Part shown: one piece after another, positions 1-5,251 of the stretch
Layout: each line of letters starts with the position of its first letter
Numbering within the stretch: position 1 is the first letter of the stretch
Source of the DNA: Actinomycetes bacterium
GTDB taxonomy: Bacteria; Actinomycetota; Actinomycetes; Actinomycetales; Cellulomonadaceae
NCBI GenBank assembly: GCA_023389545.1
Contig: JAEWEI010000109.1
Location: 1 to 5,251 of the forward strand
Length of the DNA stretch: 5,251 nucleotides
Reading direction: 5' to 3'
The notes under the pieces: generated by a model
What the model was told of the DNA's origin: nothing
The model's database searches: none
Seen by the model: only the letters and a program-made list of their open reading frames with translations
Program-made: the position numbers and the translations under genes

Positions 1-1
1 C

Positions 2-886
2 TCCGGCTTCCAGCCCGCGCTCAGCGTGCACCAGGGCCGCGCCGGCGCCTCGGCGCTCACCGAGGCGAACGGGACGGGGGCCCTGGTGGGCCTGCTCGCC
101 CCGCTCGCCCTGGGGTGATCCGTGGCGCTCGGGGTGGGCTGGCGCCCGTCGGTGGCGATCACCGCTGTCCTCGCCCTCGTGGTGGGCGGCGCCATGTCCC
201 GCTTCACCCCGACGGGCGCGCTCGGGCGGCCGCGCCACGATCAGCGGGCCAACGAGGGCGCCGCGCGGGACGTCGTGGTCGCGCACCTGCCCGACGAGCC
301 CCGTCGTCGCGGGTTCTCCCCCGCGTTCTGGTTGTTCTGGGTCGCGCTGGTGTGCGTGATCGGGGTGGAGAACGCCACCACCTTCTGGGCCTCCGACCTG
401 CTCCGGGAGCAGACGGGCGCGAGTGCCGGCCTCGCCTCCGGCGCCGTTTCGGGCCTGATCGCGGGGATGGCCGCCTCCCGGTTCGCGGTGGGCCGGCTGG
501 CGCTGCGGTTCTCGACAGTGAGCCTGCTGCTCGCGTCTTTCGCGGTGGCTGGCGCCGGCTGGCTGCTGTTCTGGACGGCGACGAGCCCTCCCGTCGGGCT
601 CGCGGGCCTGATCCTCGCGGGCCTCGGGTACGGCGCCCACTACCCGCTGATGATCGCCTCGACGATGGCGGCCTCCGAGGGGCGGCCCGACATGGCCCAG
701 TCCCGCTCGACGGTCGCCGCGGGCGCCGCCATCGCCGCGGCGCCGTTGCTGCTCGGCGCGCTCGCCGACCAGGTGGGGCCGCATCTGGCCTTCACGCTGG
801 TGCCGGTGCTGCTCGCGGCGGCGGCGGGCGGCGTGGTGCTGGCCCGTCGATCGGCCCGCCGCACCCCCGGCATCGCACTGCTGTAG
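2..886 (+). pseudogene. MFS transporter, C-terminal part, interrupted by an in-frame TGA
   Basis: This is the C-terminal two thirds of a major facilitator superfamily permease, an integral membrane secondary transporter of unknown substrate; its 5' end lies left of the window. Codons 2-115 encode a segment ending in the helix residues GLLAPLALG. A TGA follows at 116-118, and the same frame continues to TAG at 884-886. The halves read as one protein: helix 5, then WRPSVAITAVLALV as helix 6, a charged loop, then six more helices. Counting from a GTG at 122, those six fall at about residues 69-90, 102-126, 132-152, 156-182, 195-216 and 221-241, with a motif-A-like GRLALRF at 124-130. The GTG would start the protein mid-transporter, so a nonsense mutation is the simplest reading. 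Alternatives are re-initiation at GTG 122 (254 aa), readthrough, or a sequencing error. MFS assignment is confident; loss of function is inferred. Confidence 0.72.
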
Positions 887-913
887 CCCTGTGCCGGCCG
901 TGGCGGATCGGGT

Positions 914-2242
914 CTAGACCGCCGTGGTGGAGGTCGTGGTCTCCTGCGCGCGGATCTCGGCGGCCACCGTCTGCGGGGTGCTCACCGGGGGGTGGCGCAC
1001 GTCGAGGTGCGGGCGGCTGCGCACCCGGTAGCGGACCTCGAGCCGCCAGTGCCGCTTGACCCACAGCGCCGCGCCGGACGCGACGAGCAGCGCGGTGATC
1101 GAGCCGATGCCGATGGACCACCGGGCGCCGAACTGCTCGGCCACCCAGCCGACGATGGGCGACCCGACGGGCGTGGCCCCCAGGAAGACGATCATGTACA
1201 GCGACATGACGCGGCCGCGCACCGCGGGGTCGGTGCTCATCTGGATGGTGGTGTTGGCCGCCGTCATCATCGTGAGCGACGCGAAGCCGACGGGGATGCA
1301 GGCGATCGCGTAGCTGGTGTAGGTGGGCATGAGCGCCATCGCGCCGCTCGCGATGCCGAAGGCGAACGCGGAGCCGATCACGAGCCGCACCCGCGGGCGC
1401 TCGCGTCGCGCGGCCATCAGAGCGCCAGCCAGGGAGCCGATGGCCAGCACCGAGCCGAGGATGCCGTACTCGCTGGCCCCGCGGCCGAACTCGGTGCGGG
1501 CCATCATCGCGCTGGTGAGCTGGAAGTTCAGGCCGAAGGTCGACACGACGCCCACCACGACCATGATCACCAGGATGTCGCTGCGCCGGCGCACGTAGGC
1601 GATGCCCTCGCGGATCTGCCCCTTGGCGCGCGCCACCGAGGGGAGCTTGTGCAGCTCGGACACGCGCATCTGGGTGAGGGCGAAGATCGTCGCGACGAAC
1701 GTGACGCCGTTGATCATGAACACCCAGCCGGTGCCGACCCAGGCGATGAGCAGGCCGGCCAGACCGGGGCCCACGAGCCGCGCGGCGTTGAACGACGCGC
1801 TGTTGAGGCCCACCGCGTTGGACAGCCCGGCGGCGGGCACCATCTCGGCGACGAAGGTCTGCCGGACGGGGCCGTCGATCGCCGAGACGCAGCCGAGGCC
1901 CGCGGCGAACAGGTAGACGTGCCAGAGCTCGGCGTGGCCGCCCAGCACGAGCACGCCGAGGCCGAGCGCGAGCACCGCCTGCGCGGCCTGGGTGCCGATC
2001 AACAGCTTGCGGCGGTCCACCCGGTCCGCGAGCACGCCGGCCCAGGCGGACAGCAGGAGGGTGGGGGCGAACTGCAGCGCTGTGGTGACGCCGACGGCCA
2101 CGCCGGAGTCGTCGCTGAGGACGGTGAGGACCAGCCAGTCCTGGGCGACGCGCTGCATCCAGGTGCCGATGTTGGCGACCAGGGCGCCGAAGAACCAGAG
2201 CCGGTAGTTGAAGTGCTTGAGCGAGGCGAACATCTGGCTCAT
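914..2242 (-). CDS. MFS transporter, MFS_3 (EntS-like) efflux type
   Basis: A 442-residue 12-helix major facilitator, probably a proton-driven exporter in the cytoplasmic membrane. The opening FASLKHFNYRLWFFG, followed by a GTWMQRVAQDWLVL-type first helix, is typical of the MFS_3 family (enterobactin exporter EntS and macrolide-efflux-like proteins). Motif A is seen at residues 69-81 (GVLADRVDRRKLL) and a second-half counterpart at 337-347 (TDPAVRGRVMS). ATG 2242 is chosen because the homology begins immediately, GGAGG lies 11 nt upstream (2258-2254), and it overlaps the marR stop as ATGA; a longer frame to 2332 would add about 30 Arg/Ala-rich residues unlike the family. After the last helix (about 395) a polar tail runs to a Thr-rich end. 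The marR-exporter order suggests ligand-induced efflux; the substrate (drug, siderophore or metabolite) cannot be read from sequence. Confidence 0.93.
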   Translation of the reverse strand: MSQMFASLKHFNYRLWFFGALVANIGTWMQRVAQDWLVLTVLSDDSGVAVGVTTALQFAPTLLLSAWAGVLADRVDRRKLLIGTQAAQAVLALGLGVLVLGGHAELWHVYLFAAGLGCVSAIDGPVRQTFVAEMVPAAGLSNAVGLNSASFNAARLVGPGLAGLLIAWVGTGWVFMINGVTFVATIFALTQMRVSELHKLPSVARAKGQIREGIAYVRRRSDILVIMVVVGVVSTFGLNFQLTSAMMARTEFGRGASEYGILGSVLAIGSLAGALMAARRERPRVRLVIGSAFAFGIASGAMALMPTYTSYAIACIPVGFASLTMMTAANTTIQMSTDPAVRGRVMSLYMIVFLGATPVGSPIVGWVAEQFGARWSIGIGSITALLVASGAALWVKRHWRLEVRYRVRSRPHLDVRHPPVSTPQTVAAEIRAQETTTSTTAV

Positions 2243-2748
2243 TCGGCGACGAGCCTCCGCAGCAGGACTGTGGCCTCGGCCAGGGTGGCGCGCTCGGCGG
2301 GGGTGAAGGACGCGAGCCGCTTGGTGAGCCACTCGTCGCGGCGGCGGCGGGTCTCGCGGACCTCGGCCGAGCCCGCCTCGGTGAGGCTCACCACCACTTG
2401 GCGGCGGTCGGTGGGGTGCTCCCCCTTCTCGACGAGCCCGAGCTCGACGAGGGAGTTCACGGTGCGGGTCATGGACGGCGGCTGGACGTGCTGGCGCTCG
2501 GCGAGCAGGCCGGGCGCCATGGGGCCGTCCTGGTGGAGCCAGGCGAGCACGGAGAGCTGGGAGTCGGAGAGGTCCGCGGCGCCCCGTTCGGCCTTGACGC
2601 GGCGCGCGGTGCGGAACACCGCGACGCGCATGTCGCCGGCGAGCTCGTTCGGGCGGGTCTGCTTGGCGGTGACGGGGCTCGCGGTGGGGGCCGCGCCTGG
2701 GTTCGGCGCCGCCCGGCCGGGGAGGTCAGCGGCGGGAGCACAGGTCAT
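2239..2748 (-). CDS. MarR-family winged-helix transcriptional regulator
   Basis: A 169-residue cytoplasmic DNA-binding protein of the MarR family, usually a homodimer released from DNA by small ligands or oxidation. Residues 35-75 form the dimerisation helix and first HTH helices (ELAGDMRVAVFRTARR, then LSDSQLSVLAWL). The recognition helix is about 90-106 (PPSMTRTVNSLVELGLV). The wing follows at 111-123, with the hallmark D-R-R-Q (D114, R115, R116, Q117) before VVVSLT. C-terminal helices 126-169 complete the dimer interface. The first 33 residues are an Ala/Pro-rich extension before the conserved domain, with a Cys at position 3; ATG 2748 is kept because a good -10 hexamer and an operator lie just upstream, and the next Met (40) would cut the first helix. 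It is the first gene of an operon with the MFS exporter, overlapping it by 4 bases, and is probably autorepressing. Confidence 0.94.
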   Translation of the reverse strand: MTCAPAADLPGRAAPNPGAAPTASPVTAKQTRPNELAGDMRVAVFRTARRVKAERGAADLSDSQLSVLAWLHQDGPMAPGLLAERQHVQPPSMTRTVNSLVELGLVEKGEHPTDRRQVVVSLTEAGSAEVRETRRRRDEWLTKRLASFTPAERATLAEATVLLRRLVAE

Positions 2749-2750
2749 GC

Positions 2751-2780
2751 CGTTACCTTAACTCATTACCTCAGGTAACG
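2751..2780. promoter_or_regulatory. Probable MarR operator (nested inverted repeats)
   Basis: The outer pair is CGTTACC (2751-2757) with its exact complement GGTAACG (2774-2780). Nested in it is a tight palindrome TTACCT-C-AGGTAA (2766-2778), and TTACCT recurs in direct orientation at 2753-2758. The element therefore has three TTACCT-type half sites in 30 bp. MarR dimers generally bind short palindromes overlapping their own promoter. Here the left half site overlaps the presumed marR -10 hexamer (2755-2760), so binding should block transcription of the marR-MFS operon. The repeats are read directly; binding by this MarR is inferred. Confidence 0.72.
2755..2760 (-). promoter_or_regulatory. 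Probable marR -10 hexamer (TAAGGT), leaderless start
   Basis: On the minus strand TAAGGT fits the actinobacterial TANNNT -10 consensus and ends 6 nt before the marR ATG at 2748. That would place the transcription start at or next to the A of the ATG, giving a leaderless mRNA. No convincing -35 box is visible at 17-18 bp. Alternatively the AAGG inside the hexamer could act as a weak Shine-Dalgarno on a longer transcript. Confidence 0.45.
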
Positions 2781-2818
2781 AAACCCGCGCACTCCGCCCC
2801 CTCGCGCCCGCTGGCCCC

Positions 2819-2824
2819 TACGCT
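2819..2824 (+). promoter_or_regulatory. Probable vanZ-like gene -10 hexamer (TACGCT), leaderless start
   Basis: TACGCT fits TANNNT and lies 6 nt before the ATG at 2831, the spacing expected for a leaderless transcript starting at the ATG. No purine-rich Shine-Dalgarno is present in the 20 bases upstream, which supports this reading. No -35 box is recognisable. The operator ends about 38 bp upstream of this hexamer, so simple repression of this gene by MarR is not obvious. Confidence 0.45.
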
Positions 2825-2830
2825 GGCCAG

Positions 2831-3343
2831 ATGTCCGAATCGCGCCGCCGTGCGGCCCTGCTCGTGGTGCTGGGCGCGTACCTCGCGCTCGTCGCGCGCA
2901 TGACACTGCGCCCCGAGCCAGCCGAGCCCGAGACGTTCGACCTGGTGCGCCAGGTCATCGCCTGGCTCGCCGAGCGAGGCGCCCCCGTCACCTACGAGGG
3001 CGTGGAGGCGGTGTCGAACGTGCTCATGTTCGTGCCTTTCGGGGTGCTCGTCGGGCTGCTGCTGGACTGGCGGAGGCGGTGGACGCTGGTGGTCGGCGCG
3101 GCCTGCGCCACGTCCACCGGAATCGAGCTCGCCCAGCGCGCCTTCCTGCCGAGCCGGGTGCCCACCATCCAGGACGTCGTGCTCAACACCGGCGGCGCGG
3201 CCGTGGGCATCGCGCTGCTCGCCGGGGCGCACGCCGTGCGCGCAGCACGGGCCCGCAGACGCCGCGAGCCGGGCCCCTCCCCCCAAGGGGCGGACCCGGC
3301 TCGCGAGCAGGAGACGGAGGTCAGAGGCCGATGGCGTCCTTGA
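2831..3343 (+). CDS. VanZ-like family membrane protein
   Basis: A 170-residue integral membrane protein of the VanZ-like family. VanZ of enterococcal Tn1546 gives low-level teicoplanin resistance by an unresolved mechanism; most family members, including stand-alone actinobacterial ones, have no known role. Four hydrophobic segments are seen at about residues 8-25, 62-80, 84-100 and 117-138. The family signatures are present: NVLMFVPFG at 63-71, then S95, E99 and Q102 in the third helix, and R109-PT-x-DV-x-LNT-x-G at 109-122. The tail from about 139 is Arg- and Pro-rich and partly encoded by a strong hairpin, so it is probably unconstrained. The gene diverges from marR and overlaps the convergent permease gene by 23 bp. 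No vancomycin-resistance genes are nearby, so a glycopeptide link is not supported. Confidence 0.88.
   Translation: MSESRRRAALLVVLGAYLALVARMTLRPEPAEPETFDLVRQVIAWLAERGAPVTYEGVEAVSNVLMFVPFGVLVGLLLDWRRRWTLVVGAACATSTGIELAQRAFLPSRVPTIQDVVLNTGGAAVGIALLAGAHAVRAARARRRREPGPSPQGADPAREQETEVRGRWRP
3263..3305. terminator. GC-rich hairpin, likely terminator for the purine permease
   Basis: A perfect 11-bp stem, CGCGAGCCGGG (3263-3273) with CCCGGCTCGCG (3295-3305), encloses a 5-bp inner stem CCCCT/AGGGG (3274-3278 and 3286-3290) with a 7-nt loop and a 4-nt bulge (3291-3294). On the minus strand it begins 15 nt after the permease stop codon. There is no U-tract, as is common for actinobacterial intrinsic terminators. 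It lies inside the last quarter of the VanZ-like coding sequence, so on the plus strand it would form before translation ends and could serve that gene only inefficiently. Confidence 0.68.
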
Positions 3344-4847
3344 TCGGACCCAAGGTGAAGTACGCGAGGAACAGCAGGCTCGCGACCCACATCAGCGGGT
3401 GGATCTGACGGATCTTGCCGACCGCGATCTTGATGATGACGAAGGCGATGAAGCCCGCGCCGATGCCGGCGGTGATCGAGTACGTGAACGGCATCATGGC
3501 CATCGTGAAGAACGACGGGATCGCGATCTCGTAGTTCTTCCAGTCGATCCCGGTGACCTGCATGACCATGAGGAACCCGACGACGACCAGCGCCGGCGCG
3601 GCGGCCTCGGACGGGACCATGTCGACGAGCGGGGCCAGGAAGGTCGCCAGCAGGAACGCGATACCCGTGACGACCGAGGCCAGGCCGGTGCGCGCGCCGT
3701 CGCCGACACCCGCGCTCGACTCCACGAAGCTCGTGTTGGAGGAGACGCCGGCGGCGCCACCCGCCACGGCCGCAACCGAGTCGACGATCAGGATCTGCTT
3801 GGTCTTCGGCGGGTTGCCGTCCTCGTCGAGCAGCCCGGCCTCGCCACCGACGGCAACCATCGTGCCCATCGTGTCGAAGAAGTCAGCGAGCAGGATCGAG
3901 AAGACGAGCAGGATGACCGCGACGACGCCGATCTTGCCGAAGGCGCCGAACAGCGAGAACTGCCCCAGCAGGCCGAAGTCGGGGACGCTGACGAACGAGT
4001 CCGGGATACCCGGGGCGTTCAGCTCCCAGCCGGTGGGGTTGGAGCCGTCCGCGTTCTGCGGGCCGATCTTCGCGATCGCCTCGACGATCACCGCCAGGAT
4101 GGTCGAGCTGAGGATCGCGATGAGGATCGCGCCCTTGACCTTGCGCACCATCAGCACGATGGCGACGACCAGGCCGACGACGAAGACGAACACGGGCCAG
4201 CCGCTGAGCGACCCGCCGATGCCCAGCTCCAGCGGCGTGGAGACCGCGGGCCGCACGAAGCCCGCGTTGATCAGGCCGAGGAACGCGATGAACAGGCCGA
4301 TGCCGACGCTGATGGCGGTCTTGAGCGCCGCGGGCACCGCCTTGAAAACGGCCTCACGGAAGCCGGTGAGCACGAGCGCGAGGATGATGAGGCCCTCGAG
4401 CACCACGATGCCCATGGCGTCTGCCCAGGTCATGTCGGGGAGCACGGCGATGGAGAACGCCACGACGGCGTTCAGCCCCAGGCCTGCGGCCAGGGCCAGC
4501 GGGAAGTTCGCCACCACGCCCATGAGGATCGTGAGCACGCCGGCGACGAGCGCCGTGGCAGCGGCGATCATCGCCAGGTTGGGCTCGTCGCCCCCGCCCA
4601 GGAACTGGCCGGTGCCGTCCTGGACGTAGCCGAGGATGATCGGGTTGAGGACGATGATGTAGCTCATCGTGAAGAACGTGACCAGGCCGCCGCGGATCTC
4701 CGCGCCGACGGTCGAGCCACGCTCGGTGATCTTGAAGAAGCGGTCGAGGGCGCCCTGCGGGGGTGACGCCTTCACGACATCGGGGGGAGTTGTCGCCATA
4801 GCGCGAATGGTCTCAGATGGAACTGGGGGGATCGTGCGCACGTCCAT
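3321..4847 (-). CDS. NCS2/AzgA-type purine nucleobase permease
   Basis: A 508-residue cytoplasmic-membrane transporter of the AzgA-like branch of NCS2 (COG2252; relatives are E. coli AdeP/AdeQ and GhxP/GhxQ), predicted to import adenine, guanine or hypoxanthine with protons. Family landmarks in order: ITERGSTVGAEIRGGLVTFFTMSYIIVLNP at about 40-69 (only partly quoted here by key residues E42, R43, N68, P69); GLGLNAVVAFS at 122-132; ADFFDTMGTMVAVG at 321-334, with GLLDEDG at 338-344; NTSFVESSAGVGDGARTGL at 371-389; and APAL at 417-420. About 14 helices are expected, as in the family. The start is uncertain: ATG 4847 has GGAG 10 nt upstream, while ATG 4799 (Met17) gives a more family-like N-terminus but lacks a visible ribosome site. 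The gene is codirectional with the CAP gene upstream (51-bp gap), too short for a purine riboswitch. Exact substrate is inferred. Confidence 0.93.
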   Translation of the reverse strand: MDVRTIPPVPSETIRAMATTPPDVVKASPPQGALDRFFKITERGSTVGAEIRGGLVTFFTMSYIIVLNPIILGYVQDGTGQFLGGGDEPNLAMIAAATALVAGVLTILMGVVANFPLALAAGLGLNAVVAFSIAVLPDMTWADAMGIVVLEGLIILALVLTGFREAVFKAVPAALKTAISVGIGLFIAFLGLINAGFVRPAVSTPLELGIGGSLSGWPVFVFVVGLVVAIVLMVRKVKGAILIAILSSTILAVIVEAIAKIGPQNADGSNPTGWELNAPGIPDSFVSVPDFGLLGQFSLFGAFGKIGVVAVILLVFSILLADFFDTMGTMVAVGGEAGLLDEDGNPPKTKQILIVDSVAAVAGGAAGVSSNTSFVESSAGVGDGARTGLASVVTGIAFLLATFLAPLVDMVPSEAAAPALVVVGFLMVMQVTGIDWKNYEIAIPSFFTMAMMPFTYSITAGIGAGFIAFVIIKIAVGKIRQIHPLMWVASLLFLAYFTLGPIKDAIGL

Positions 4848-4856
4848 CGCCTGAAC

Positions 4857-4876
4857 ACTCCCCCGCTTGCGGGAGT
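4857..4876. terminator. Small hairpin between the CAP gene and the permease
   Basis: The arms CCCGC (4862-4866) and GCGGG (4869-4873) pair, extended after a two-base bulge by ACT (4857-4859) with AGT (4874-4876). On the minus strand it sits 22 nt after the CAP stop codon and could be a weak terminator. Its downstream arm includes the GGGGGAG that is the only candidate Shine-Dalgarno for the permease ATG at 4847, so it could instead limit access to that site. No U-tract follows. Either role is inferred. Confidence 0.35.
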
Positions 4877-4898
4877 CCCGCGCGTGTGCGATAAGCGC

Positions 4899-5251
4899 TC
4901 AGCCGAGGAAGACCTGGGCGCACAGCATGCCGCTCGGCCCGTTGACGCAGCCGATGCCGATCGACGTGTACGACGCCCGCATGATGTTCTCCCGATGGCC
5001 CGGCGACGCCATCCACCCGGCCGTCATCTCCGCAGGTGAGCGGTATCCCAGCGCGAGGTTCTCCCCGACGGTACGGCCGCCGCACGCGGACAGGATCGGG
5101 CCCAGCGGATCATGCTCGAAACGCCCTTCTGCGACGAGCAGGGCCGCGCGCTCGGCGGCCTGTGACGTTGCGCACTCCGAGGCCGCCAAGGCCGCGAGAC
5201 CGGCGGCGGCACGCTGCTCGTTGGTCTGGGCGACGAGCGTCGCCGCGAACT
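4899..5251 (-). CDS. CAP/SCP-domain protein, 5' end outside the window (partial)
   Basis: The last 116 residues of a CAP-superfamily protein (cysteine-rich secretory protein, antigen 5, PR-1), usually secreted or envelope-attached in bacteria; biochemical role unknown. The frame is open to the right edge, beginning LVAQTNEQRAAAGLAAL, the standard first CAP helix, so a TTG at 5189 inside the domain is not the true start. Counting from the edge, the family's conserved sites are visible: H46 in RFEHDPLG, E63-N64 in VGENLALG, W79, and SPGHRENI at 82-89 with H85. The ending IGIGCVNGPSGMLCAQVFLG is the usual final strand pair. Cysteines at 26, 56, 101 and 110 could form two disulfides, consistent with an extracytoplasmic location. 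The signal peptide and any N-terminal domains lie beyond position 5251. The permease gene follows 51 bp downstream. Confidence 0.9.
   Translation of the reverse strand, partial: FAATLVAQTNEQRAAAGLAALAASECATSQAAERAALLVAEGRFEHDPLGPILSACGGRTVGENLALGYRSPAEMTAGWMASPGHRENIMRASYTSIGIGCVNGPSGMLCAQVFLG

Noticed and set aside
887..928. Possible bidirectional terminator between the convergent MFS genes: GGCGG (902-906) with CCGCC (919-923), and the perfect 10-base palindrome GGTCTAGACC (911-920)
   Set aside because: The stem is only 5 bp with a 12-nt loop and no U-tract, and the palindrome would leave no loop. Too weak to annotate, although the 27-bp gap must be where both transcripts end.
115..1059. 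Plus-strand open frame in another register across the first MFS gene
   Set aside because: Arg/Gly/Pro-rich, no membrane or domain signal, and it runs past the MFS stop into the convergent gene; out-of-frame shadow.
992..2761. Very long plus-strand open frame (589 codons) opposite the MFS_3 and marR genes
   Set aside because: Its translation is His/Asp/Arg/Gly-rich low complexity with no fold signature. It is the antisense shadow expected from high-GC codon bias of two clearly recognisable minus-strand genes.
3399..4766. Long plus-strand open frame (455 codons) opposite the purine permease
   Set aside because: The product is a repetitive Asp/Glu/Arg/His-rich string mirroring hydrophobic permease codons; no domain, and the permease is unambiguous.
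4848..4898. Purine or guanidine riboswitch ahead of the permease
   Set aside because: The gap is only 51 bp and shows no three-way junction or conserved aptamer core; only a short hairpin is present.
4899..5189. TTG at 5189 as the start of a 96-residue protein
   Set aside because: The frame stays open to the window edge, and the upstream 20 codons supply the conserved first helix of the CAP domain, so the gene is simply cut by the window.
2831..5251. A linked new system formed by VanZ-like, permease and CAP genes
   Set aside because: The genes are on different strands, separated by a terminator, and belong to common families found alone in many actinobacteria; no shared regulation or fusion is visible.

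Overview
The window is about 5.25 kb of very GC-rich, densely packed DNA. Codons strongly prefer G or C in the third position, and two genes appear to start without a Shine-Dalgarno sequence. This suggests a high-GC actinobacterium. The protein sequences resemble those of Micrococcales such as the Cellulomonas group, but that is an impression from family knowledge and was not searched.

Layout, left to right. (1) Positions 2-886 (+) hold the C-terminal part of an MFS transporter. Its reading frame is interrupted by an in-frame TGA at 116-118, so it is either a pseudogene or an unusual split gene. (2) Only 27 bp further on, and convergent with it, comes the end of a two-gene minus-strand operon: a MarR-family regulator (2748-2239) followed, through a 4-base ATGA overlap, by an MFS_3-type drug or metabolite exporter (2242-914). 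(3) An 82-bp divergent intergenic region separates marR from a VanZ-like membrane protein (2831-3343, +). It carries a clear inverted-repeat operator and, for each gene, a TANNNT hexamer exactly 6 nt before the ATG, the pattern of leaderless actinobacterial transcripts. (4) VanZ converges on and overlaps by 23 bp an NCS2/AzgA-type purine permease gene (4847-3321, -). A strong GC hairpin inside the VanZ C-terminal codons is placed to end the permease transcript. (5) Behind the permease, on the same strand, is the C-terminal part of a CAP/SCP-domain (cysteine-rich secretory protein/PR-1-like) gene that runs off the right edge (5251-4899, -).

How they fit together: marR and the MFS_3 gene form a self-contained efflux module, in which the regulator probably represses its own operon and is relieved by a ligand that cannot be named from sequence. 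The purine permease imports nucleobases. The VanZ-like and CAP proteins are cell-envelope or secreted proteins of unassigned role. Nothing links all five genes into one pathway, and I see no RNA gene, insertion sequence, CRISPR array, phage module or candidate defence system. The points most worth a second look are the in-frame stop in the first MFS gene with its re-initiation-like sequence, the marR operator architecture, and the terminator embedded in the VanZ coding tail. No gene-free stretch exceeds about 82 bp.
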